This document shows positions 35,995 to 43,120 of a stretch of DNA of 43,120 bases, one piece after another (position 1 is the stretch's first letter; each line of letters opens with the position of its first letter). Origin of the DNA: Prevotella sp. (lineage in GTDB: Bacteria; Bacteroidota; Bacteroidia; Bacteroidales; Bacteroidaceae); NCBI GenBank assembly GCA_017449025.1, contig JAFSKJ010000070.1, positions 1 to 43,120 on the forward strand. The letters run 5' to 3'. The translations under genes and the position numbers were made by a program. The notes beneath the pieces were generated by a model, which was not told the origin of the DNA, did not search any database, and saw only the letters and a program-made list of their open reading frames with translations.

Positions 35995-38900
35995 ATGATA
36001 CTAAAGAAAAACGTCATCAGTTTCCTGCTTTTGTTAAGCGCCCCCCTCTACGGTAATGGGCAGGAGAATGCTCCCTGGACCTTCTGGTACTGGATGTACG
36101 GGGCTGTCTCGGAGGCTGGCATCAAGGCCGATCTTCAGGCCATGAAGGATGTAGGGTTAGGCGGTTGTTACCTTATGCCTATCCGTGGGACCGTAGAGCA
36201 CCCTGAGTATGATGGCAAGGCTGATGCTTTAAGCCCTAACTTCTGGCGGATGGTGGATTGCGCTTTTGCCCAGGCCGACAGCCTCGGCTTGGGCATCGGC
36301 ATACACGTGTGCGACGGCTTTGCCTTGGCGGGCGGGCCTTGGATTACGCCCGAAGAGTCGATGCAGAAGATAGTATTCTGCGACACGGTGGTCAGCGGCG
36401 GCAACCATAGTTTCCTGATGCCCAAGCCCCTACACTATCAGGAATACTACGAGGACATAGCTGTCTACGCAATACCTGTCCGGGGCGAGAAGTCGGAGGC
36501 AAGAGGCAAGAGAATAGCAACATCGCCTGAAGTGACATTGAACGACAAGGGCGTTTACTGTGCAGACAAGCCCTGCTGGATTCAGTATGAGTTTGACGAG
36601 CCGACATTGGTGCGCAACGTTGAGATTGAACCCTCGGGCACTAACATCCAGTGCCAGCGGTTGCTGGTGAAGGCCTCCAACGACGGTGAAAGCTTCTTGC
36701 CAGTCAAACAGCTCACTCCCCCTCGTCAGGGTTGGCAGAACACGGGCTTTAACACCACCTTCGCCATTCCTCCCACAACCGCCAAATACTTCCGATTCGA
36801 ATGGACGCCGGAGGGCACGGAGCCAGGGGCGGAAGACCTCGACGCAGCCAAATGGAAGCCCGTGCTCCGGCTGAAGAGCATCAAGTTTGGCTGTTGGCCG
36901 CTTATCGACAACTGGGAAGGCAAGGCCGGCTACGTCTGGCGCATAGCCCCTGACACACCTGAGACAGATCTGTCTGCCAAGGACTACCTCCGTCCACAGG
37001 ATATCATCTGCACGAAAATGCAGGAGGGGCAGCTCAACATCGACCTGCCTGAGGGTAAGTGGCGCATTCTCCGCATGGGGCACACCTCGACAGGTCACAC
37101 CAACGCCACTGCTGGAGGTGCCAAAGGCCTGGAGTGCGACAAGTTCTCGCGGCAGACCGTTGCCAAGCAGGTGGACAACTGGTTCGGACTGTTTATGAAG
37201 CGCCCTCATCATCAAGTCATCCGCTATCTGCACGTAGACTCATGGGAATGTGGTTCACAGAACTGGAGCAAGAACTTTGCCCGGGAGTTTGAGCGTCGCA
37301 GAGGCTATGACCTTCTTCCCCTGCTGCCCGTCTATGCCGGCGTGCCCATGGTGGGAGGCGAGGATGTGTTGCGCGACATCCGCAACACCATCAACGAACT
37401 CATCAACGAGGTGTTCTTCGCCACCGTGGCCCAGAAAGCCAGGAAGTACGGAGTGCTGTTGTCGTCGGAAAGCGTGGCTCCCACGATGGTCAGCGACGGC
37501 ATGGAGCATTACAAATATGTGGATGTGCCCATGGGCGAGTTTTGGCTTAACTCGCCCACCCACGACAAGCCCAACGACATGCTCGACGCCATCAGCGGTG
37601 CCCACGTCTATGGCAAGAACATTGTTCAGGCCGAAGGGTTCACCGAGGTTCGCGGAGTGTGGGACGAGACGCCCGCAAGTATCAAGGCACTCTTGGACCG
37701 CAACTTCGCCTTGGGCATGAACCGACTCTTCTTCCATGTGAACACCCATAATCCGTGGCTCGACCGCAAGCCCGGCATGACTCTCGACGGCATCGGACTC
37801 TTCTTCCAGCGCGACCAGACGTGGTTTGCCGAGGCCAAACCCTTCGCAGACTACATCACCCGCTGCCAGACGTTCCTGCAAAAGGGAAAGCCAGTGGTTG
37901 ACATAGCCGTGTATACAGGCGATGAAGTTCCTTCACGGGCTTTCACTCCCGACCGTCTGGTGCCGATGCTTCCCGGACTGTTTGGTCCTGGGCGTATAGC
38001 CTCCGAACACGAGCGTCTCGCGAACCATGGTTTACCCATGACTGAATCGCCCGTAGGAGTGAAGCACTCCGCCGGCATCCTCGACCTCAAGGACTGGGTC
38101 AACCCACTGCACGGCTATCAGTATGACTCGATGAACAAAGACGGACTGTCGCGATGGCTCTCCAAACTCTTTGACCCTACCGACTATGACATGCCAAACT
38201 ACCGGGTGCTGGTGGTGCCCAAAGGCGTAAGGGTGGCTCGAGAAACACAGGCGAAGATTGACTCTCTGAAGCAATATGGAATCACCGTCATTACCTCGCC
38301 CTACAAGGAACAAGCGTTACCCGGATTGCCTCCTGATGCCATCCTGCCAGAAGGCATAGCCTACACACATCGGAAGTACGGCAAGTCTCATTGCTATTTC
38401 CTGAGCAACCAGACCGACTCCACGTTAACATTCCTGGCCAAGTTCCGTATCGGCAGCAAAGTGACGGAGCTGATTAACCCGCTGACGGGAGAGCCGATGG
38501 TTTTCGAAGAGCGGCGTGAAGGCAAGTACAGTTGCGTCAATATCACGCTCCTGAGGCATGGCTCTGTCTTCGCGATGGCCGGACTCCATATTCTTGATGC
38601 CTGGCCGGAGCCTCAGGACATGCCACACACAAGACCCCTTGGAGAGGCGCCAATGTGGGACGTGACATTCCGCGAGAGCGGTGAACAGGTAAAGACGCAA
38701 CGGCTCTTCGACTGGAGTCAGAGCAACAACGAACGCATTCGGTACTTCAGCGGACATGCACGCTACAAGACCACCTTCACCATGAAGAAGCAAGAGCTGC
38801 AACACGCCACATGGTGGCTCCGTCTGCCGGAAGTGAGGGATGTGGCACACGTGTGGCTCAATGGCATTGACTTAGGCACCGTATGGACAGAACCCTATCA

Positions 38901-39135
38901 AGTGAAGCTCGGCAAGCACCTCAGGAAAGGCAAGAACACGCTGGAGATAGAGGTGGTCAACACATGGCACAATGCCTTGCGGGGAGCGGACATGGGCAAG
39001 CCTCCTTACGAGGGTATCTGGACCAACGCCAAGTACCGCACAAAGGGCGATGGCCTATTACCAGCAGGTCTCTTACAAATGCCACTGCTGGTCAGGCAAG
39101 CACACTCTGGCTTCAGAGCGGCTTTCGACGATTAG
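35995..39135 (+). CDS. Secreted GH106 alpha-L-rhamnosidase
   Basis: This inverting alpha-L-rhamnosidase releases rhamnose from plant glycans such as rhamnogalacturonans. The 1046-residue protein starts at ATG 35995 with a signal peptide (MILKKNVISFLLLLSAPLYG). GH106 marks are the opening barrel sequence WTFWYWMYGAVSEAGIKADL, the HVDSWECGSQNW acidic region and the QAEGFTEVRG motif. A C-terminal beta-sandwich follows (ATWWLRLPEVRDVAHVWLNG). An in-frame TTG at 35974 is ignored because it would bury the signal. The segment near 36484-36512 (GEKSEARGKR) has a tandem GGCAAGA character and may be repeat-derived. It lies in a four-gene glycan-degradation run. Confidence 0.9.
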   Translation: MILKKNVISFLLLLSAPLYGNGQENAPWTFWYWMYGAVSEAGIKADLQAMKDVGLGGCYLMPIRGTVEHPEYDGKADALSPNFWRMVDCAFAQADSLGLGIGIHVCDGFALAGGPWITPEESMQKIVFCDTVVSGGNHSFLMPKPLHYQEYYEDIAVYAIPVRGEKSEARGKRIATSPEVTLNDKGVYCADKPCWIQYEFDEPTLVRNVEIEPSGTNIQCQRLLVKASNDGESFLPVKQLTPPRQGWQNTGFNTTFAIPPTTAKYFRFEWTPEGTEPGAEDLDAAKWKPVLRLKSIKFGCWPLIDNWEGKAGYVWRIAPDTPETDLSAKDYLRPQDIICTKMQEGQLNIDLPEGKWRILRMGHTSTGHTNATAGGAKGLECDKFSRQTVAKQVDNWFGLFMKRPHHQVIRYLHVDSWECGSQNWSKNFAREFERRRGYDLLPLLPVYAGVPMVGGEDVLRDIRNTINELINEVFFATVAQKARKYGVLLSSESVAPTMVSDGMEHYKYVDVPMGEFWLNSPTHDKPNDMLDAISGAHVYGKNIVQAEGFTEVRGVWDETPASIKALLDRNFALGMNRLFFHVNTHNPWLDRKPGMTLDGIGLFFQRDQTWFAEAKPFADYITRCQTFLQKGKPVVDIAVYTGDEVPSRAFTPDRLVPMLPGLFGPGRIASEHERLANHGLPMTESPVGVKHSAGILDLKDWVNPLHGYQYDSMNKDGLSRWLSKLFDPTDYDMPNYRVLVVPKGVRVARETQAKIDSLKQYGITVITSPYKEQALPGLPPDAILPEGIAYTHRKYGKSHCYFLSNQTDSTLTFLAKFRIGSKVTELINPLTGEPMVFEERREGKYSCVNITLLRHGSVFAMAGLHILDAWPEPQDMPHTRPLGEAPMWDVTFRESGEQVKTQRLFDWSQSNNERIRYFSGHARYKTTFTMKKQELQHATWWLRLPEVRDVAHVWLNGIDLGTVWTEPYQVKLGKHLRKGKNTLEIEVVNTWHNALRGADMGKPPYEGIWTNAKYRTKGDGLLPAGLLQMPLLVRQAHSGFRAAFDD

Positions 39136-39156
39136 GAAACAAAACAAACGAGTAAG

Positions 39157-40566
39157 ATGAGGAAAATACTGACTTGGCTAATAGCCGCTACCATTACGGC
39201 ATCGGCACAGGCAACAGTTAAACTGCCGCAGTTCTTCTCTGACAACATGGTGCTGCAACAGCAAACGGAGTGCAGCATCTGGGGATGGACGGAAGCCGGC
39301 AAGAAGGTTGCCGTCGCCACGTCGTGGAACAAGAAGTCCTACACCGTCACGGCTGACAAAAAAGGCAGTTTCGCGGTGAAGGTGAAGACACCCGAGGCTG
39401 GCGGTCCCTACACCGTTACCTTCAACGACGGCGACACCCTGCAGCTCAGCAATGTGATGGTTGGCGAGGTGTGGATATGCTCTGGGCAGTCGAACATGGA
39501 GATGCTGATGAAGGGTTACAAGGCACAGCCCGTTGAGGGAGCCGTAGAGGAATTGCTCGCCTGCCACGATAATGAACTGCGACTGTTCTATGGCAAGCGG
39601 TTGGCTTCATTGGAGCCACAGAAAGACCTTGCCGGTTACTGGCAGGAGGCCAATACAGCCAGCGTCCGCGAGTTCTCGGCCACTGCCTATTTCTTCGGAA
39701 AGACCCTGAGGCAAGTCCTCGGCGTTCCTGTGGGATTGATCTGCACGGCCTTCGGTGGTTCTGCCTGCGAAGCCTGGATGAAGGCCGACTGGCTGAAAGC
39801 CTTCCCCAAGGTGCAGCAGACGATTACGGAGGAAGACGTAAGGAAGCTGCAACAGCGTTGTCCTACGGCCCTCTACAACGGACAGCTCGCGCCGCTTATA
39901 GGCTACGGCATCCGAGGTGCCATCTGGTATCAGGGCGAGGACAATGTGCCCCGCTATGACTTCTATGCTCCTCTACTCTCACGTATGATACAGGGCTGGC
40001 GGACGGAGTGGCAGCAGGGCGACTTCCCCTTCTACTACTGTCAAATTGCGCCCTTCGACTATAGCGTCACCGACTGGGCGCTCCACAACAGCGCCCTGCT
40101 CCGCGAGCAGCAGGCAAAGGTAGAGACGATGGTCGGGAACTGCCGCATGGCCGTGCTCTTGGATACAGGTATCAGCGATGTCATTCATCCGCGCAAGAAG
40201 CGCCAAGCAGGCCAGCGCTTAGCACTCTTGGCACTAAGCAACACCTACGACGTAAAGGGCTTGCCCGACTTCGCCAAATATAAAGAGGTGGAGTTCAAGA
40301 ACGATACGGCTGTCATCAGCTTCGACCGCTCTAAGGAGTGGGTATATTTCGAGAACGGTGCCACATCCACGAACTTCGAGGTGGCTGGCAGCGACAAAGT
40401 GTTCCATCCCGCCACTAAGGTTTGGGTGAACCGCAATCGTGTCTATGTCACCTGCGACGAGGTGAAGCAGCCTGCGGCTGTGCGCTATGCTTTCAAGGAC
40501 TGGGTTGTCGGCGACCTGATGCACGATGGGTTGCCCGTCTCTTCCTTCCGTACCGACAATTGGTAA
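39157..40566 (+). CDS. Secreted SASA-family carbohydrate O-acetylesterase
   Basis: This SGNH-type esterase probably removes acetyl groups from glycan side chains. The 469-residue protein has a signal peptide (about 1-18, ending ASAQA) and an N-terminal beta domain (VKLPQFFSDNMVLQQ), typical for Bacteroidetes sialate-9-O-acetylesterase-like proteins. The catalytic part shows CSGQSNME with Ser112, WYQGEDNV as the conserved oxyanion-type block, and SDVIHPRKK with Asp341 and His344. Despite the family's name, the neighbours (GH106, GH2) point to acetylated plant polysaccharide rather than sialic acid. It starts 21 nt after GH106. Confidence 0.91.
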   Translation: MRKILTWLIAATITASAQATVKLPQFFSDNMVLQQQTECSIWGWTEAGKKVAVATSWNKKSYTVTADKKGSFAVKVKTPEAGGPYTVTFNDGDTLQLSNVMVGEVWICSGQSNMEMLMKGYKAQPVEGAVEELLACHDNELRLFYGKRLASLEPQKDLAGYWQEANTASVREFSATAYFFGKTLRQVLGVPVGLICTAFGGSACEAWMKADWLKAFPKVQQTITEEDVRKLQQRCPTALYNGQLAPLIGYGIRGAIWYQGEDNVPRYDFYAPLLSRMIQGWRTEWQQGDFPFYYCQIAPFDYSVTDWALHNSALLREQQAKVETMVGNCRMAVLLDTGISDVIHPRKKRQAGQRLALLALSNTYDVKGLPDFAKYKEVEFKNDTAVISFDRSKEWVYFENGATSTNFEVAGSDKVFHPATKVWVNRNRVYVTCDEVKQPAAVRYAFKDWVVGDLMHDGLPVSSFRTDNW

Positions 40567-40570
40567 AACC

Positions 40571-42712
40571 ATGATGAGAAATCTGCTCTGCGCCATCTGT
40601 CTGCTGAGTGCGTTCGCCACCGTGAATGCCGACTATGTGCCATGCGACTACGCCTGGACTTCACAAAGCCGGAACTCCAGCGAGTCTATGCCCTGCGGCG
40701 GTCACGACATAGGCATGAACGTATGGGTGGAACAGGGCGACGTGCTCTTCTATATTGCACAAAGCGGATGGTTCGACGAGAACAACACCCTGTTGAAGGC
40801 AGGCCGCTGGCGCCTCCATTTCAATGGCGATCCCTTCAGCGGCAACGACTTCGAACAGCGCCTCAGTCTCAACGAAGGCTGCATATATATAAAAGGTGGC
40901 GGCATGGAACTTCGCCTGTGGGCCGACGTTGATGAGCCTGTAGTGTTTGTGGCCATGACAGCGCAACATACTGAACGGGCAACGCTGAGCTATGAGAGCT
41001 GGCGCTACAAAGAACGCCCCGTGACGAAGGCCGAGTGCCAGCAATGCTCCTACAAATGGATCATCCCCAAAGACTGCGTAACCTATGCCGACAGCATCTA
41101 CGCCAAGGACGACCGGCTGACCTTCAGCCACCAGAACCGCAGAGAAACTGTCTTCGACTTCACCGTCGAGCGCGAGCGCATGAGCAGCGTAAAAGACCAG
41201 CTCTACAACCCCATCGGCAACATGCTGATGCAGGGAGTGATGCAGGCCGATGGGTTCCGTTTCGTAGGAACCAGCCTCGGCACTTACGCCTCTACCGACT
41301 ACAAGAGCTGGAACTTCCGTAACGACAACCTCGAAGAAAGCACCATCCGCATTGCCTTCGCCCCTCAGTGTACTGGGCGGTTTTCCCGCCCAGAGTCCCA
41401 CTCACCACTCACCTCTCACCTCTCGAAAGCACGCAGCGCGCAATGGTGGCATAACTTCTGGCAGCGCAGCTGGATACAGGTGGACACTGACGACGAGGCC
41501 GCCAAGACCATGGTGCGCAACTACGAGCTGATGCGCTACATGCTGGGCTGCAACGCCTACGGCCAATGGCCCACGAAGTTCAATGGCGGACTATTTACCT
41601 TCGACCCCGTCTACGTCGACTCCACCGCCACCTTCACCCCAGACTACCGCAAGTGGGGCGGCGGCACCATGACAGCCCAGAACCAGCGGCTCGTCTATTG
41701 GCCCATGCTGAAGAGCGGCGACTTCGACATGCTCCGTCCACAGTTAGACACCTATCTGCGCATGCTGCCCAACGCCGAAGCATGGACGCGCCAACACTGG
41801 GGGCACCACGGCGCTTGCTTCAGCGAACAGATAGAGAACTTCGGACTGCCCAACCCTGCCGAGTATGGTAAGCACAACGACGGCGACGACTGGGGTGTGG
41901 AGAACAACCGATGGTTGGAGTACGAGTGGGACACTGTCCTGGAGTTCTGCCTGATGGCGCTTCAGGCTGGCTACAGCGAGGTCATACCGTTGACTAAGAG
42001 CTGCCTGCGCTTCTTCGAGGAGCATTACAAGGGCGACTCCCTGATGGTCATCTATCCGGGCTCTGGCTGCGAGACCTATAAGCTCGCCCGCAACCCATCC
42101 AGCACCATTGCAGCCCTCAAAGCCCTGTCGGCATACGCCACACACCCACAACTCATCCCCCCCATTCCCCTGCACGTCATCGACGGCGACACCTGCATAG
42201 CACCCGCCGAACACTGGGAACGCATACAGAACACCGAGACCCCGCAACTCTATCCCGTCTTCCCTTGGCGCATCTACGGCATGGGAAGACCCCACCTCGA
42301 CATAGCCCGCAATACTTGGTTCAAGGACCAGCATGCCTTGCAGATGCGCAGCATAAAGGGCTGGAAGCAGGACAACATCTGGGCTGCATGCTTAGGTTTA
42401 ACCGACGAAGCAAAGCATCTGAACACAAGTAAGTTAAGTAGCGGTCCCTATCGCTTCCCAGCCTTCTGGGACGCAGGCTTCGACTGGGCACCAGACCACA
42501 ACCGCGGCGGTGCAGGCATGATTGGCCTGCAAGAGATGTTGTTGCAGGAAGACCTCGACCACAACCCCATACTCTTTCCCGCCTGGCCACGCCAATGGAA
42601 CTGCCGCTTCCGACTCTACATCTCAGGCCAGCGCTGCATTGACGGGGAGATGAAGGACGGAAAAATCCGTGCTGTGCGGTTGAAAGACGCTGAAAGCGTC
42701 TACGCTCGGTAA
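40571..42712 (+). CDS. DUF5703 protein, putative glycoside hydrolase
   Basis: The 713-residue secreted protein has a signal peptide (MMRNLLCAICLLSAFATVNA) and an N-terminal DUF5703-type domain (SMPCGGHDIGMNVWVEQGD, FDENNTLLKAGRWRL). An alpha-helical barrel-like region from about 300 to 700 follows (NYELMRYMLGCNAYG, GGGTMTAQNQRLVYWPM). This resembles six-hairpin glycosidases, but no enzyme activity is established as far as I know. Two oddities: the segment CTGRFSRPESHSPLTSHLSK is encoded by a hairpin plus a CTCACC word array (41373-41425), and the last residues VRLKDAESVYAR and the stop lie in an intergenic-type repeat. ATG 40571 or 40574 starts the signal peptide; the longer frame overlaps the esterase. 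Confidence 0.82.
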   Translation: MMRNLLCAICLLSAFATVNADYVPCDYAWTSQSRNSSESMPCGGHDIGMNVWVEQGDVLFYIAQSGWFDENNTLLKAGRWRLHFNGDPFSGNDFEQRLSLNEGCIYIKGGGMELRLWADVDEPVVFVAMTAQHTERATLSYESWRYKERPVTKAECQQCSYKWIIPKDCVTYADSIYAKDDRLTFSHQNRRETVFDFTVERERMSSVKDQLYNPIGNMLMQGVMQADGFRFVGTSLGTYASTDYKSWNFRNDNLEESTIRIAFAPQCTGRFSRPESHSPLTSHLSKARSAQWWHNFWQRSWIQVDTDDEAAKTMVRNYELMRYMLGCNAYGQWPTKFNGGLFTFDPVYVDSTATFTPDYRKWGGGTMTAQNQRLVYWPMLKSGDFDMLRPQLDTYLRMLPNAEAWTRQHWGHHGACFSEQIENFGLPNPAEYGKHNDGDDWGVENNRWLEYEWDTVLEFCLMALQAGYSEVIPLTKSCLRFFEEHYKGDSLMVIYPGSGCETYKLARNPSSTIAALKALSAYATHPQLIPPIPLHVIDGDTCIAPAEHWERIQNTETPQLYPVFPWRIYGMGRPHLDIARNTWFKDQHALQMRSIKGWKQDNIWAACLGLTDEAKHLNTSKLSSGPYRFPAFWDAGFDWAPDHNRGGAGMIGLQEMLLQEDLDHNPILFPAWPRQWNCRFRLYISGQRCIDGEMKDGKIRAVRLKDAESVYAR
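41373..41425. repeat. In-frame hairpin plus CTCACC word array in the DUF5703 gene
   Basis: CTGGGCGG (41373-41380) pairs perfectly with CCGCCCAG (41386-41393). It is followed by iterated ACTCACC/ACCTCTC words to about 41425. Both parts look like the intergenic repeats of this genome rather than coding sequence, yet the frame stays open. Confidence 0.7.
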
Positions 42713-42726
42713 CCGCAGCGTCCGAA
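42673..42726 (+). repeat. GCGGTTGAAA/GACGCTG repeat overlapping a gene end
   Basis: TGTGCGGTTGAAAGACGCTG, AAAGCGTC and ACCGCAGCGTCCGAA match the copy at 43009-43106, minus about 33 nt of its middle. GACGCT/AGCGTC forms an inner hairpin and GCGGTT/AACCGC an outer stem. The first 40 nt lie inside the DUF5703 gene and supply its last 12 codons and its TAA stop. Confidence 0.85.
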
Positions 42727-42757
42727 TGCATAAAAGAAATGGATACTTTATAATAAA

Positions 42758-42888
42758 ATGATTATCCGCTATCGTACCACCAAAGCCCCAAAGGGGCAAC
42801 AGACCGCAGGCAGGGGTGCCGCTCCAGCTCCCCTGCCTGTGGTCTTATCAGCCCTTCGGGCTTTGGTGGTATCTTTGCGGATAATCAT
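42758..42888. repeat. CAGGCAGGGGTG inverted-repeat element, copy 2, with long terminal arms
   Basis: Outer arms of 30 nt, with mismatches only in a 5-nt block, begin ATGATTATCCGC (42758-42769) and end GCGGATAATCAT (42877-42888), with TACCACCAAAGCC next. The core CAGGCAGGGGTG...CCCCTGCCTGTGGTCTTATCAG matches the element at 21893-22081. The right arm contains TATCTTTG (42870-42877), a match to the -7 promoter consensus. Confidence 0.8.
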
Positions 42889-42907
42889 AAATAATAATAT
42901 AATGTTA

Positions 42908-43000
42908 CTTTTTTACCTACATTGCCTACACTATTATATAAGTCGCTGGTTTACAAGATGATAAACAGTGTAGGCAAAATGTAGGCAGTGTAGGCAAAAT
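42908..43000. repeat. GTAGGC word array in inverted arrangement
   Basis: ACCTACATTGCCTACACT on the left is answered after a short spacer (GTCGCTGGTTTACAAGATGA) by AGTGTAGGCAAAATGTAGGC and AGTGTAGGCA. The spacer words GCTGGTTTACAAG resemble GCTGTTTACAAG at 251-261, which also sits next to a word array. No gene is seen. Confidence 0.65.
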
Positions 43001-43008
43001 TTTTCGAC

Positions 43009-43106
43009 CTGTGCGGTTGAAATGACGCTGAAAGCGTCTTCGCTCAGGACTCGAACTTGTTCGCTTGGCTTGTCCAAGAACCGCAGCGTCCGAAGGACCT
43101 GCGGAA
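43009..43106 (+). repeat. GCGGTTGAAA/GACGCTG structured repeat, long copy
   Basis: This is the longest of three copies. It holds GTGCGGTTGAAATGACGCTG, AAAGCGTCTTCGCTC, a middle stretch with TTCGCTTGG, then AACCGCAGCGTCCGAAGGAC and CTGCGGAA. GACGCT can pair with either AGCGTC nearby or with CAGCGTC at the 3' side, so alternative folds exist. The window ends 14 nt later. Confidence 0.8.
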
Positions 43107-43120
43107 GTAGGAACACTACG

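Noticed and set aside
42908-43000. CRISPR-like spaced repeats (GTAGGC words)
   Set aside because: Repeats are only about 8-10 nt, spacing is irregular, part is inverted, and no cas genes are present.
43045-43095. tRNA-like GTTCG...CCAAG stretch at the window end
   Set aside because: No cloverleaf or acceptor stem can be formed; the stretch is the middle of a repeat copy.

Overview
The window looks like chromosomal DNA of a Bacteroidales bacterium, most likely Prevotella or a close relative. The evidence is promoters of the Bacteroidetes type (TTTG at -33, TAnnTTTG at -7), the gene order lon-tgt-lptG-like, many secreted carbohydrate-active enzymes, a Tgt lacking the usual zinc cysteines, and intergenic DNA packed with palindromic repeats. 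The species is inferred, not shown.

Layout. (1) 1-429: a repeat element of about 264 bp bounded by a 21-bp inverted repeat, then the lon promoter. (2) 430-14966: nine tightly packed plus-strand genes: lon, tgt, an LptF/LptG-like permease, a DEAD-box helicase, a GH31 enzyme with a PA14 insert, a secreted 5'-nucleotidase, a CPA2 antiporter, queH, and a YraN protein with a helical N-terminal extension. tgt and queH both serve tRNA queuosine modification. (3) 14953-17340, minus strand: a second GH31 enzyme with its own promoter. (4) 17841-19178: gdhA with a well-formed promoter. (5) 19179-20105: a repeat island, then a promoter and a strongly structured leader. (6) 20106-33089: fifteen co-directional genes forming an aryl-polyene/flexirubin-like locus: ketoreductase, two LpxL-type acyltransferases, methyltransferase, dehydratase, three ketosynthase-type proteins, ACP, small exporter-like protein, LolA-like carrier, small secreted protein, dehydratase-glycosyltransferase fusion, PlsC-type acyltransferase, DarA-like protein. 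(7) 33107-42712: four secreted carbohydrate-active proteins in the same direction (GH2, GH106, SASA-type esterase, DUF5703 protein). (8) 42713-43120: a second repeat island.

How the genes fit together. The lipid locus has the parts for building a polyene acyl chain on ACP, methylating an aryl head group, adding acyl or sugar groups, and carrying the product across the periplasm. It lacks a recognisable starter ligase, ammonia lyase, MMPL exporter or DarB. The GH genes suggest trimming of a rhamnose- and galactose-containing, acetylated plant glycan. No SusC/SusD pair lies in the window.

The most unusual signals are two. First, the lipid locus has a leader of about 140 nt in which a 9-bp long-range stem competes with a local hairpin and encloses a 35-codon open frame. 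Second, palindromic DNA of the intergenic-repeat type lies in frame inside coding genes: a ketosynthase fusion linker, a DarA loop, a DUF5703 loop, and a DUF5703 C-terminus and stop codon.
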